Position numbers and translations under genes: made by a program. A DNA stretch of 64,000 bases from Nonomuraea africana (lineage in GTDB: Bacteria > Actinomycetota > Actinomycetes > Streptosporangiales > Streptosporangiaceae): the NCBI RefSeq assembly GCF_014873535.1, contig NZ_JADBEF010000001.1, positions 310,001 through 374,000 on the forward strand, read 5' to 3'. How positions within the stretch are numbered: the stretch's first letter is position 1; the number at the start of each line of letters is the position of its first letter. Under the pieces are notes generated by a model. That model worked only from the letters and a program-made list of their open reading frames with translations. It searched no databases and was not told the origin of the DNA. Shown here in pieces: positions 29,208 through 37,322 of the stretch.

Positions 29208-30668
29208 TCATTTCGTGTCGGTGGCAGCGCGGGGGCTGTTGGGCAGTAGGCACACCAGGACGGTCGCCATGATCGCGACGATGAGGGTGAATAGCGAGGA
29301 CATCGCCAATGCGTGCGCTGCCGCCTCGGTTTTGTCGTGTGCGGAGGGATCGAAGGAGTTGAAGAACACGATTCCGATGATGGCGACGCCAAGTGCACTG
29401 CCGACCTGTTGGGCGGTGGAGAGGACTCCGGAGGCGACGCCCGCGTCCTTGGGGTCGATTCGGGTCAGGACCGCGTTGAGCGACGGGGTGATGAGCAGTC
29501 CGCCACCGGCGCTTTGCAGCATGAGTGTCGGGATGATCAACCCTGGCGTGAACGGGAGGCCGCCGGTCAAGACGATCGCGGTGGACGCGTAGCCGGCGGT
29601 GAGCACGATCGCCCCGATCTCCAGGACGCGGCGGCCGCGCTTCGGTACGAGTCTGCTCGCGATCACGCTGAAGACGAAGAAGGTCGCCGCCGCCGGGGCG
29701 TAGACCAGTCCTGCCCCGAGGGCCGACATGCCGAGTCCGTCTTGCAGCGTGATCGACAGGACGAGGTAGTAGGAGGTGAGGACGGCGTAGATGGCGAGGA
29801 TGAGGACGATGCCGACGGAGAATGACCGTGTGGCGAAGAGGGAGATCCTCAGGAGGGGGTCGCCGCCGCGATCGCCGGTCCTGCGTTCGATCTGGACGAA
29901 GAGGGCGAAGCCGAGGGTGCTCGCGGCGAGGCTGGCCCACGTCCACCAGGGCCAGCCCGCTTCGTGGCCCTGGATGAGCGGGAAGGCGAGCAGGAACAGC
30001 GCGGCGCTGAAAACCACGACCCCGGGGACGTCGAGCGTGCGGGGGAGCTCCGCCCGGGATCCCGGTAGGTGTCTGGCCGCGAGCAGGACGGTGATGAGCC
30101 CGATCGGGAGGTTGATCCAGAACACCGATCGCCAGCCGGAGCCGAACAGGTCGGCGCCGATCAGCAGGCCGCCGACGAGTTGGCCGCCGATGCTGGCGAG
30201 CCCGATCACGACTCCGAGCATGCCGAAGGCGCGGTGCCGGTCTTTCTCTCCGACCAGCACGGTGATGACGGCGTAGACCTGGGGGAGCATCAACGCGGCT
30301 CCCAGGCCCTCGATGAGACGGGCCGCGACAAGGCCGGCAGCTGTTGGCGAGAGGGCGCACGCGACCGAGGCCAGGGTGAACAGTGTCATGCCGGCGATGA
30401 ACATACGTTTGCGCCCGCACATGTCGCCGAGGCGGCCGCCGGTGACGAGGAACACCGCATAGGTGAGTTGGTAGCCAGCCAGGATCCATTGCAGCTCGCC
30501 GCCGGATGCGCCGAGGTCGGCTTGGATCGCCGGCCCGGCGACGATGACGATGAAGGAGTCGAGGGTCGCCATGAACGCGCCGACCAACACGATCGACACC
30601 GCTGCCCACGGTGTGGGGGCGGCGGCCGGCGGCGCGGTGGTTCGGGCGTTTGCCCTTGTGACGTTCAT
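29208..30668 (-). CDS. MFS multidrug exporter (DHA2, 14-helix)
   Basis: The product has 486 residues with about fourteen hydrophobic segments. DHA2 marks are ATLDSFIVIVAGPAIQADLG (motif D1), GRLGDMCGRKRMFIAGM (motif A) and a GLASIGGQLVGGLLIGADLF motif C-like stretch. It likely exports drugs or a metabolite by proton antiport. Its ATG overlaps the stop of the SGNH hydrolase gene upstream (ATGA), so the two are co-expressed. A TetR-family gene is divergent from them, the standard arrangement for a regulated efflux pump. Confidence 0.9.
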   Translation of the reverse strand: MNVTRANARTTAPPAAAPTPWAAVSIVLVGAFMATLDSFIVIVAGPAIQADLGASGGELQWILAGYQLTYAVFLVTGGRLGDMCGRKRMFIAGMTLFTLASVACALSPTAAGLVAARLIEGLGAALMLPQVYAVITVLVGEKDRHRAFGMLGVVIGLASIGGQLVGGLLIGADLFGSGWRSVFWINLPIGLITVLLAARHLPGSRAELPRTLDVPGVVVFSAALFLLAFPLIQGHEAGWPWWTWASLAASTLGFALFVQIERRTGDRGGDPLLRISLFATRSFSVGIVLILAIYAVLTSYYLVLSITLQDGLGMSALGAGLVYAPAAATFFVFSVIASRLVPKRGRRVLEIGAIVLTAGYASTAIVLTGGLPFTPGLIIPTLMLQSAGGGLLITPSLNAVLTRIDPKDAGVASGVLSTAQQVGSALGVAIIGIVFFNSFDPSAHDKTEAAAHALAMSSLFTLIVAIMATVLVCLLPNSPRAATDTK

Positions 30669-31354
30669 CCGCTCGTCTCGCGATGCGTGCCGAGCACGCG
30701 CGCGAGTCCCTTGACCAGCTCGGAGGCCATCACGGCCTGGCCTGACGTGGAGAAATGAACGCGGTCCGGGCTCAGCAGGTTCGGACGGGAGTTGACCGGG
30801 TGGCTCCACATGTCGACGAGCACGGCATCGTGGTGGAGAGCCAGTTCGCGGGTGATCGCGTTGAGCGCGCGCACCCGGTCGTGCCAGTCCGGGAATCTCG
30901 GCACCACGAAGGCCCTGCCCAGCGTGAACGTCGTCAGCTGCGCGCCGGTGCCCGCGGCGAGTTCGAACACGCGCCGCAGTGTCCGCTCGATGGCGGTGAA
31001 GTCGGGCTCCGGATGAAACAGATCGTTCGCCCCGCAGGGCACATGGACCAGGTCGGGGCCGAATGCGATCATCCGGTCCGTCTGCGTCGCCAGTGTCCTG
31101 GCGGTCGTCGCCCCGATCTCCGCGGTGTTCAGGTAGGCCAGATCGGGATGCACGCGGCGAAGGATGTCCGCGACACGATCAGCCCACCCGAGGTTGGCGT
31201 AGCCCGGGCTTGGATCTCCGGTCCCGGCCGAGAGGCTGTCGCCGATCGTGGCGAATCGACGCCAAGGCGCGCCGGCGAGGAGCCCCGCGGCGCTCGCCGG
31301 CGACAGGCAGAACGGATCGGACTCTTCGGTGAGGAGGTTCACTGCGATAGTCAC
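30665..31354 (-). CDS. SGNH/GDSL hydrolase
   Basis: The product has 229 residues with block I FATIGDSLSAGTGDPSPGY (catalytic Ser in GDS), block III GANDLFHP and block V SPDRVHFSTSGQ (catalytic Asp and His). It is an esterase or deacylase of the GDSL type without a signal peptide. GTG 31354 fits best, since the family fold begins soon after it. No Shine-Dalgarno is seen and the palindromic operator (31362-31381) lies just upstream, so a leaderless transcript is possible. It is co-transcribed with the MFS exporter. Confidence 0.8.
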   Translation of the reverse strand: MTIAVNLLTEESDPFCLSPASAAGLLAGAPWRRFATIGDSLSAGTGDPSPGYANLGWADRVADILRRVHPDLAYLNTAEIGATTARTLATQTDRMIAFGPDLVHVPCGANDLFHPEPDFTAIERTLRRVFELAAGTGAQLTTFTLGRAFVVPRFPDWHDRVRALNAITRELALHHDAVLVDMWSHPVNSRPNLLSPDRVHFSTSGQAVMASELVKGLARVLGTHRETSG

Positions 31355-31361
31355 AAAGTAA

Positions 31362-31381
31362 ACGTACGATCGTTCGTACGT
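31362..31381. promoter_or_regulatory. TetR-type operator palindrome
   Basis: ACGTACGATCGTTCGTACGT is an inverted repeat with 18 of 20 positions symmetric. It lies between the divergent SGNH/MFS operon (start 31354) and the TetR gene (start 31410), and is well placed to repress both. Confidence 0.75.
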
Positions 31382-31409
31382 ATACGGCAAGGCGTGACAG
31401 GATGGGAAC

Positions 31410-32054
31410 ATGAGCGAGCTGGAGCAACAACCGGGGTCCGATCGAGCCGGCGCGGAGACATCCGACCAGCGCCGCCTGCGTGGCGCGCGGGCCAGGCAGA
31501 CGATCGCTCGCCACGCCGCCGACGTCGCGTCGCTGGAGGGGCTCAACGGGCTCAGCATCGGCCGGCTGGCCACCGACCTCGGGCTCAGCAAGAGCGGCGT
31601 CGCGACCCTCTTCGGGACGAAGGAGAGACTGCAGCTCGCCGCCGTCGCGTCGGCGCGCGAGGCGTTCCTCGACGCGGTCGTGCGACCCGCGTCGGCCACG
31701 CCACGCGGTGCCACCCGGCTGCGCGCGCTGACAGAACACTGGATCTCCTACGCTGAGACACCGCTGTTCGCCGGCGGCTGCTTCTGGGTGGCGAACCTCG
31801 CCGACTTCGACAGCCGGCCGGGACAGGTCCGTGACGTGCTGCTCCGTCAACACCAGGACTGGCTCGCTCTCATCGCCGGCGAGCTGCGACACGCCGTCGA
31901 CGTCGGGGAGATCGCCGACCTGGACGTCGATCTCGCGGCCTTCCAGATCGACGCGATGCTCACCGCCGCGAACATCGCGTTGCGCCTCGGCGACGATGAC
32001 GCTGTGAACAAGGTCCGTCGCGTGGTCGACGGATTCCTCACGCCTCACCGCTGA
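31410..32054 (+). CDS. TetR-family repressor
   Basis: The product has 214 residues. The helix-turn-helix is at about 35-75 (IGRLATDLGLSKSGVATLFG, TKERLQLAAVASARE). The C-terminal ligand domain with WISYAETPLFAGGCFWVANL matches the TetR_C subgroup seen next to efflux pumps. It probably binds the palindrome 29 nt upstream and controls itself and the divergent SGNH/MFS operon. The inducer is probably the exported compound. Confidence 0.9.
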   Translation: MSELEQQPGSDRAGAETSDQRRLRGARARQTIARHAADVASLEGLNGLSIGRLATDLGLSKSGVATLFGTKERLQLAAVASAREAFLDAVVRPASATPRGATRLRALTEHWISYAETPLFAGGCFWVANLADFDSRPGQVRDVLLRQHQDWLALIAGELRHAVDVGEIADLDVDLAAFQIDAMLTAANIALRLGDDDAVNKVRRVVDGFLTPHR

Positions 32055-32123
32055 CCCGTTGTCACCACACCCCGGATCCCACCTGGTGAGCCGCCGCGCC
32101 CACTGTCAGTAGCCCGTGCGAGC

Positions 32124-32522
32124 ATGTGCGCTATGCCCGTTTCTCCTATCCTTGTCACGGTCAGCGAGGGCCACAGGTTGGCAGTTCGACGCAGCGGCCA
32201 CGGCGGCGTGCCGTTGCTTCTCCTGCACGGCTTTCCCTGCACGAGCTTGATCTGGTCCCACAACATCGAGCCGCTGGCTGAGGCCGGCTTCGACGTCGTC
32301 GCGCCGGACCTTCGCGGCTACGGCGACTCGGATTTCGCGCCGGACGGCTTCTAGGACTTCGCGGCGTTCAACGCGGACCTGATCGGCCTGTTTGACGCCT
32401 TCGGCTGGGAGCGCACCGTCGTAGCGGGCCATGATCTCGGCGCGATGGTGGCCATCGACATGGCCAACCGTTACCCGGATCGGGTCGACCGCCTTGTGGT
32501 GCTCGCTGCGGAGACCTCCTGA
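32124..32522 (+). pseudogene. alpha/beta hydrolase (haloalkane dehalogenase/epoxide hydrolase-like), nonsense and truncated
   Basis: The frame gives VPLLLLHGFPCTSLIWSHNI, VVAPDLRGYGDSDFAPDGF, then a TAG at 32352-32354 where related proteins have Tyr (FYDF). It continues in frame with FNADLIGLFDAFGWERTVVA, GHDLGA (nucleophile Asp) and ANRYPDRVDRLVVLA. It ends at 32522, less than half the normal length, with no cap domain and no catalytic His. One point change plus a 3' deletion explain it. Confidence 0.85.
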
Positions 32523-33029
32523 TGCAGGGAAGCCGGCACTAGCACGGACCCGAGCGGAGGGCATTGTTCTTGCGCGCGAACGAACCATGACCCGTGGGGT
32601 GGCGGATGGCGGCCCGTGGCCGGTCCTCTAGCTTCGGCGTTGGCGCACCAGCGGCCGGTGGACGGGGGCACGGCCATGAGCGCAGCGGCAGTCGCCGCGA
32701 CGGCAGTCTGTCAGGGTGAGGAAGCCCAGCGCGCTCAGCGACACCAAATAGCGCCACGACACGATGGTGTGCACCGCTTGCATAGTCACCCCGGCGCCAC
32801 CTGTTGCGATCAGCCGGAGTCCGGCCGTCTTCCGCAGCAGCAGCAGCGCGCCCGTGGCGAGCACGACCGCCTCGACCACGCACATCGCCACGCCCAGTTC
32901 TTGACGGCGGTGTTCCTGGGCTGTTCTCCATCCTCTGGCTGCGCCGCTACCGCCAGGGCCCCATCGAGTGGCTCTGGCGCTGGGCCACCTGGGCCCACCG
33001 CCCAGCGGATACGGGCATCCCTGTTGTGG
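32523..33029. other. decayed stretch with DUF418-type and membrane-protein fragments
   Basis: On the plus strand near 32920-33010, [20 protein letters not shown] is the typical C-terminal end of DUF418 membrane proteins. The rest of that protein is gone. On the minus strand at 32640-32890, [20 protein letters not shown] suggests a piece of another small membrane protein. Neither has a complete reading frame. Confidence 0.5.
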
Positions 33030-33992
33030 TCATGGCTGGGCGTGGCGTGAGCGTGTGACGGCTTCGGTGAGGGCCGTGACGTGGGCGGCGAGCGCTGCGG
33101 CAAGAGCGGGAGGGGTCCTGATGGTGAATCGCCAGGGCAGGCCGGCGAGTATCCGGGCCATTGCCGGCAGGTCTTCTGCTCCGCTGACCAGCAACACTCC
33201 GCCTTCCGCACATGGTTGCAGCTCGCCGAAGGTGGCCGTAAGCCGGGTTCGGGCGGTGGCCAGGTCGGTGTCGAGCCAGATTTCGGCGCGGTGTGTCCAC
33301 GCGCCGAGCGTCAGCGCGTGCAGCACGTGCGCCTTCGGATCGAAGCCTTCCGGTGGGGTGAACCGGCGTGGCAGCTCGGTGGCGTCGGTGATCCGGTCCA
33401 GGCGGAACATGCGGATGGCGTCGCGTAGGTGGTCGTGGCCGACCAGATACCAGTGGCGCGTATGAACCACGAGCCCATAGGGGTCCACGTCGCGGACGCG
33501 ATGGGCGTGTTCGATCCGGACGGTCTGGCGCGCGTGCACGGCTGCGGCCAGCGTCAATGCCAGCTCTGGCTCCGGCGCGAGCGGGCTCGCGCTGGAGACG
33601 GAGGTTGCAGCGGCGAGCCTTTGCACGCGTTCACGAAGTGCCACGGGCAGGACGCGGTTGAGTTTGATGAGCGCGCGGTCGGTCGGGGTGGGTTCGCCGA
33701 CGTTCTCTCGCCGGCTTGCGGTGGCCAGTGCGACCACCACGGCGACCGCCTCTTCGTTGGCGAGCATCAGCGGGGGCACGCGGTAACTGCGGGAGAGCCG
33801 GTAACCGCCGTACCGGCCGCGAACCGACTCAACGGGGATGTCGAGCTCGCGCAGGGCGGTGATGTAGCGGCGAACCGCTCGGGCGTCGACCTCGAGCCGC
33901 CGGGCGAGTTCGTCGGCGGACACCAGTCCGCGATCCTGCAGGAGCTCGAGCAGCGCCAGAACGCGGGTCGCGGGTCGGGACACGAGCGGCAT
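33030..33992 (-). CDS. WYL-domain transcriptional regulator (DeoR-like HTH)
   Basis: The product has 320 residues. The winged helix is at about 5-60 ([35 protein letters not shown]). The WYL domain is at about 135-215 ([20 protein letters not shown], then FRLDRI), with a WCX-type C-terminal extension. WYL domains sense small molecules or nucleic acids. ATG 33992 is chosen over the upstream start at 34019 because [14 protein letters not shown] opens the winged helix in this family. It is divergent from the hydrolase pair at 34069-35840 and probably controls it. Confidence 0.85.
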   Translation of the reverse strand: MPLVSRPATRVLALLELLQDRGLVSADELARRLEVDARAVRRYITALRELDIPVESVRGRYGGYRLSRSYRVPPLMLANEEAVAVVVALATASRRENVGEPTPTDRALIKLNRVLPVALRERVQRLAAATSVSSASPLAPEPELALTLAAAVHARQTVRIEHAHRVRDVDPYGLVVHTRHWYLVGHDHLRDAIRMFRLDRITDATELPRRFTPPEGFDPKAHVLHALTLGAWTHRAEIWLDTDLATARTRLTATFGELQPCAEGGVLLVSGAEDLPAMARILAGLPWRFTIRTPPALAAALAAHVTALTEAVTRSRHAQP

Positions 33993-34068
33993 TCTAAACA
34001 GGGCAGAAAGCGTCCACAATTACTTCTAGCCTTCCTCCCATCGAAACTTGATCGAAAGGGAGTCGGCC

Positions 34069-34767
34069 ATGTCCACCATCGTTCTCGTCGGTGGCTCGTT
34101 CCTTGGCGCCTGGGCGTGGGAGCGGGTCACACCGGTGCTGACCGCAGCCGGTCACGACGTCCATCCACTGACGCTCACCGGGTTCGGTGAGCGCGCGCAC
34201 CTCGCTTCGGCGACGACGACCCTCACCACGCACGCCACCGACATCGCAGCCGCGATCGAGGTCGCCGGGCTGCGGGACGTCGTACTCGTCGCACACTCCT
34301 ACGCCGGCGCTCCGGCGACGATCGCCGCCAACAGGATCGCCGACCGCATCGCCCGCATCGTCTACCTCGCCGCCGTTCTCCCGCAGGCGGGTAAGACGCT
34401 GTTCGACATCGCCCCGCCGGGTGTCGAAGAGGCGATCATGCAGACCGTCGAGGACGGCCGGATACCCGTGATGAGTGACGAGGTCATCGACGCCAACTTC
34501 GGCGAGCACGGGCTCACCGCCGAGGATCGGGAGTGGCTTCGGGCCAGAGGAGTCGGCCAGCCGATCAACACCTACCGCGACCCTGCGCCGGCCGACCTCG
34601 GCGCGGTGGAGGGGCTACCGCGCACCTTCATCGCGTGCCTGGGCGATCTTGGCGACCCGCCCCACCTGCCAGGCCATGACCTGGTCACCATCGACACCGG
34701 GCACTGGCCGATGATCACCAAGCCGGTGGGGCTGGCCCAGCTGATCGACAAGGCGGCCAGGACGTGA
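34069..34767 (+). CDS. alpha/beta hydrolase (salicylate-esterase/MES-like)
   Basis: The product has 232 residues with IVLVGGSFLGAWAWERVTPV, nucleophile in VLVAHSYAGAPATI and a late His in TIDTGHWPMITKP. The short, cap-poor layout is like plant methylesterase/hydroxynitrile-lyase relatives common in actinomycetes. AAAGGGAG (34055-34062) precedes the ATG. Its stop overlaps the start of the epoxide hydrolase gene, so the two enzymes are made together, perhaps acting in sequence on an ester/epoxide compound. Confidence 0.85.
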   Translation: MSTIVLVGGSFLGAWAWERVTPVLTAAGHDVHPLTLTGFGERAHLASATTTLTTHATDIAAAIEVAGLRDVVLVAHSYAGAPATIAANRIADRIARIVYLAAVLPQAGKTLFDIAPPGVEEAIMQTVEDGRIPVMSDEVIDANFGEHGLTAEDREWLRARGVGQPINTYRDPAPADLGAVEGLPRTFIACLGDLGDPPHLPGHDLVTIDTGHWPMITKPVGLAQLIDKAART

Positions 34768-35840
34768 TGCGGCCGTTTCGCGTGGAGATACCGCAAGCCT
34801 GCCTGGACGACCTGGCCGATCGCCTGGCCCGGACCCGGTTCACCCGTCCGCTGCCCGGCAAGGATCACGGCGTGCCCGCCGACCGTCTCAGGAGGCTGGT
34901 GGCGTACTGGCGCGAGGAGTACGACTGGCGGGCATGGGAGGCGCGGATCAACGCCCACCCGCAGTTCACCACCGAGATCGACGGGCTGGACGTTCATTTC
35001 CTGCACATCCGCTCAGCCCGGCCTGATGCCTTCCCGCTGATCCTCACGCACGGCTGGCCCATGTCGGTCGTGGAGTACCTGCCCGTCATAGCGCCGCTGA
35101 GCGACGCGTTCGACCTCGTCATCCCCTCGATCCCCGGATTCGGGTTCTCCGGTACGCCGCGTGAGCCGGGCTGGAACCGCCGTCGTATCGCCAGGGCGTG
35201 GGCCGAGCTGATGCGGCGGCTGGGCTATGAGCGATACGGCGTACACGGCAACGACGTCGGCTCTCTCATCTCGGTGGAGCTGGGCCGCCTCGACCCCGAG
35301 CACGTCGCCGGAGTCCACGTCACCCAGATATTCTCCCTACCCTCCGGCGATCGGGCGGAGCTGGCGGCACTAGGGGAGGACGATCTGGCGCGAGTACGCT
35401 CCCTGGAGCGTTTCATGGCCGAAAGGGGCGCCTACCTCAGGCTGCAGTCCACCCAGCCACAGACGCTCGCACACGCGCTGGCCGACTCGCCGGCCGGTCA
35501 GCTCGCCTGGAACCTGCAGTTGTTCGGCGATTCGGTGAGCGACGACTACATCCTGACCAACGCGACGATCTACTGGCTGACCGATACCTCGGGCACTGCG
35601 GCCTTGACCGGCTACTACGGAAACGAGCAGCCAGCCGAGCCGACATCGTTCCCGCTCGGCGTGGCCCACTTCGCCGACGACTTCTTCCCTTCCATCCAAG
35701 CCCTCGCCGAGCGTGATCACAAAGCGATCGTGCACTGGAGCGAATTCGATCGAGGCGGACACCATGCCGCGCAAGAGGCGCCCCAACTCCTCGCCGACGA
35801 CATCCGCGCGTTCTTCGCCGCTGCCGAGGGGTCCCGGTAG
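34764..35840 (+). CDS. epoxide hydrolase (EHN-domain type)
   Basis: The product has 358 residues. The EHN domain (PFRVEIPQACLDDLADRLAR, WRAWEARINAHPQFTTEIDG) is followed by a hydrolase core with HGWPMSVVEYLPV, nucleophile Asp in HGNDVGSLIS and the base His in DRGGHHAAQEAP. It is a paralogue of the protein at 27923-29119, shorter by about 40 residues and with GND where that has GGD. GTG 34764 or ATG 34767 is the start. It is coupled to the preceding hydrolase. Confidence 0.9.
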   Translation: MMRPFRVEIPQACLDDLADRLARTRFTRPLPGKDHGVPADRLRRLVAYWREEYDWRAWEARINAHPQFTTEIDGLDVHFLHIRSARPDAFPLILTHGWPMSVVEYLPVIAPLSDAFDLVIPSIPGFGFSGTPREPGWNRRRIARAWAELMRRLGYERYGVHGNDVGSLISVELGRLDPEHVAGVHVTQIFSLPSGDRAELAALGEDDLARVRSLERFMAERGAYLRLQSTQPQTLAHALADSPAGQLAWNLQLFGDSVSDDYILTNATIYWLTDTSGTAALTGYYGNEQPAEPTSFPLGVAHFADDFFPSIQALAERDHKAIVHWSEFDRGGHHAAQEAPQLLADDIRAFFAAAEGSR

Positions 35841-35854
35841 CAATGCAGAAATTT

Positions 35855-36149
35855 CCCACGGAAATACCGCTGACCTGCGCTAATGCAGACAGGAGCGCGG
35901 CCAGGAAGGCGCGATCCTCAGGAGCAAACCTCACTCTGGTGTCCGCGCCGAGCTGCCGTTCAAGAACGGTGATCTGGTGGCGCAAGGCGAGAATCTCGAC
36001 GTCTTTGTCTCGATCTCCCAGCGGTAGTAGCGGCGTTCGAGACGGTCAGGTAGGCCAAGCGAAGAAGCACAAGCGATCATCTTGCCGCGACTCTGTACCT
36101 TCCGAGCCGGAGCCAACGACGACGAGAGCAGTCAGGCAAGCCGGATGAC
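35855..36149 (-). mobile_element. IS fragment, transposase N-terminus, outward from the NRPS/PKS cluster
   Basis: Reading leftward from about 36085, the DNA matches the right-hand fragment at 60018-60290 base for base over long runs (ATGATCGCTTGTGCT.. against ATGATCGCTCGTGCT..). It encodes, with one frameshift, RLAYLTVSN and MRHQITVLERQLGADTRVRF, EDRAFLAALL. This is the N-terminal part of an IS3-group-like transposase. The match extends upstream of the start codon to about 36149. It faces away from the biosynthetic cluster, as does its mirror copy at the other side. From 36150 to 36248 nothing is recognised. Confidence 0.8.
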
Positions 36150-36248
36150 CTGCACGGATGGCATTATCGGCAGGGCACTCTTCCGGGGCCCCCCTTTGAC
36201 TACCTCAGCCGAGGCCTTGAGAAAGCCTGTTCAAGCGCGTTGGGAAGA

Positions 36249-37322
36249 TCACATGACCGTGAGGTCTTCGACCAGTGGATCATGGCGCAGCTCGGCAGCG
36301 GTGGCATCCGGATCCAGGATTTCGGCCGCCAGGTGGACGCCGGCGGGCACGGAGCCGGTGAACACGGCGCGAGTGGCGAGCGCCATCACCACCCCGCTCA
36401 GCGCGTAGGAGTCGATGGCTGTGAGTACGATCCGGCCGGGACCGGGCGACGTACCCGGTCGGGGGCGGGCGGTGAAGAGCATGACGTAGAACGCGCCGAA
36501 GTCGGCGTTGTCTTGTAGTGAGGCGCGCACTACGGAGTCGGCGTGCGGGGTGAGCGTGGCGGGATCGATGCCGTCCACTTCGGCCCAGGCCGCCGCGAGG
36601 GCTTCGGGGAGCCGGTTGGAGACGAAGACGTTGTAGGAGCGCACCTCGTCGGCGCAGGTGTCGACGGCCAGGGTCTGCGCCTCGGTGGTGAGGTACGGCC
36701 AGGCGTGCACGGGGACGGGGAAGCCCGGCAGCCGCACTGCCTGCAGCGGTGCGAGCGCGTTCGGCTCGACCCGGCCCTCACGCCAGGCCGCCATCGGCGT
36801 GCCGAATTTCGGCCCTCTGGTCAGTAGCGCGTCCACTGCGGACAGGGGTGTGAACACGGCCGCGCCGCCCACGTACACGTCGAGGCGGCGCAGCGGGCGT
36901 CCCTTCGCCAGCAGCCTGGGCAGCAGCCCGGACAGGCCCGGCATCACTCCGGCGGAGAACACCGCGGTCCGGTCACCTGCCATGGCGCGGCTGATGAGCG
37001 CGTCCTTGGCGGCCAGCTCGCCGCCGATGTCCACGTAGTCGGCTCCGGCGGCGAATGCGGCGCGGGCCACGGTGTCCAGTACCCGGTACGTGGGCCCGGC
37101 GCAGTTGACCACGATCCGGCACCCGTCGCAGAAGGCGGCCAGTTGGCCGGGATCGTCGAGGTCCACGCGCACGGCGTGGGCCGTACCGGGGAGGGAGCCC
37201 GCGACGTCGGCGGCGGCTGCCACATCCCTGCCACCCACGCGCAACGGGCCGAGGCCGTAGGCCGCGATGCGCTGCACGGCCGTCCGTCCGACAGCACCGG
37301 TGGCGCCGAGCAGCCCGATCAC
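36249..37322 (-). CDS. saccharopine-dehydrogenase-like NAD(P)H reductase (thiazolinyl-imine reductase candidate)
   Basis: The product has 357 residues with an N-terminal Rossmann motif VIGLLGATGAVGRTAVQRIA, then RIVVNCAGP and GADYVDIGGE. These mark the saccharopine dehydrogenase NADP-binding family. In yersiniabactin and pyochelin pathways a thiazoline ring is reduced by YbtU or PchG, which belong to the Gfo/Idh/MocA group. This gene takes the same place in the cluster but is of a different family, so equivalent function is inference. GTG 37322 overlaps the stop of the PCP-Cy-PCP gene (GTGA). It is last in the minus-strand operon. Confidence 0.75.
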   Translation of the reverse strand: MIGLLGATGAVGRTAVQRIAAYGLGPLRVGGRDVAAAADVAGSLPGTAHAVRVDLDDPGQLAAFCDGCRIVVNCAGPTYRVLDTVARAAFAAGADYVDIGGELAAKDALISRAMAGDRTAVFSAGVMPGLSGLLPRLLAKGRPLRRLDVYVGGAAVFTPLSAVDALLTRGPKFGTPMAAWREGRVEPNALAPLQAVRLPGFPVPVHAWPYLTTEAQTLAVDTCADEVRSYNVFVSNRLPEALAAAWAEVDGIDPATLTPHADSVVRASLQDNADFGAFYVMLFTARPRPGTSPGPGRIVLTAIDSYALSGVVMALATRAVFTGSVPAGVHLAAEILDPDATAAELRHDPLVEDLTVM

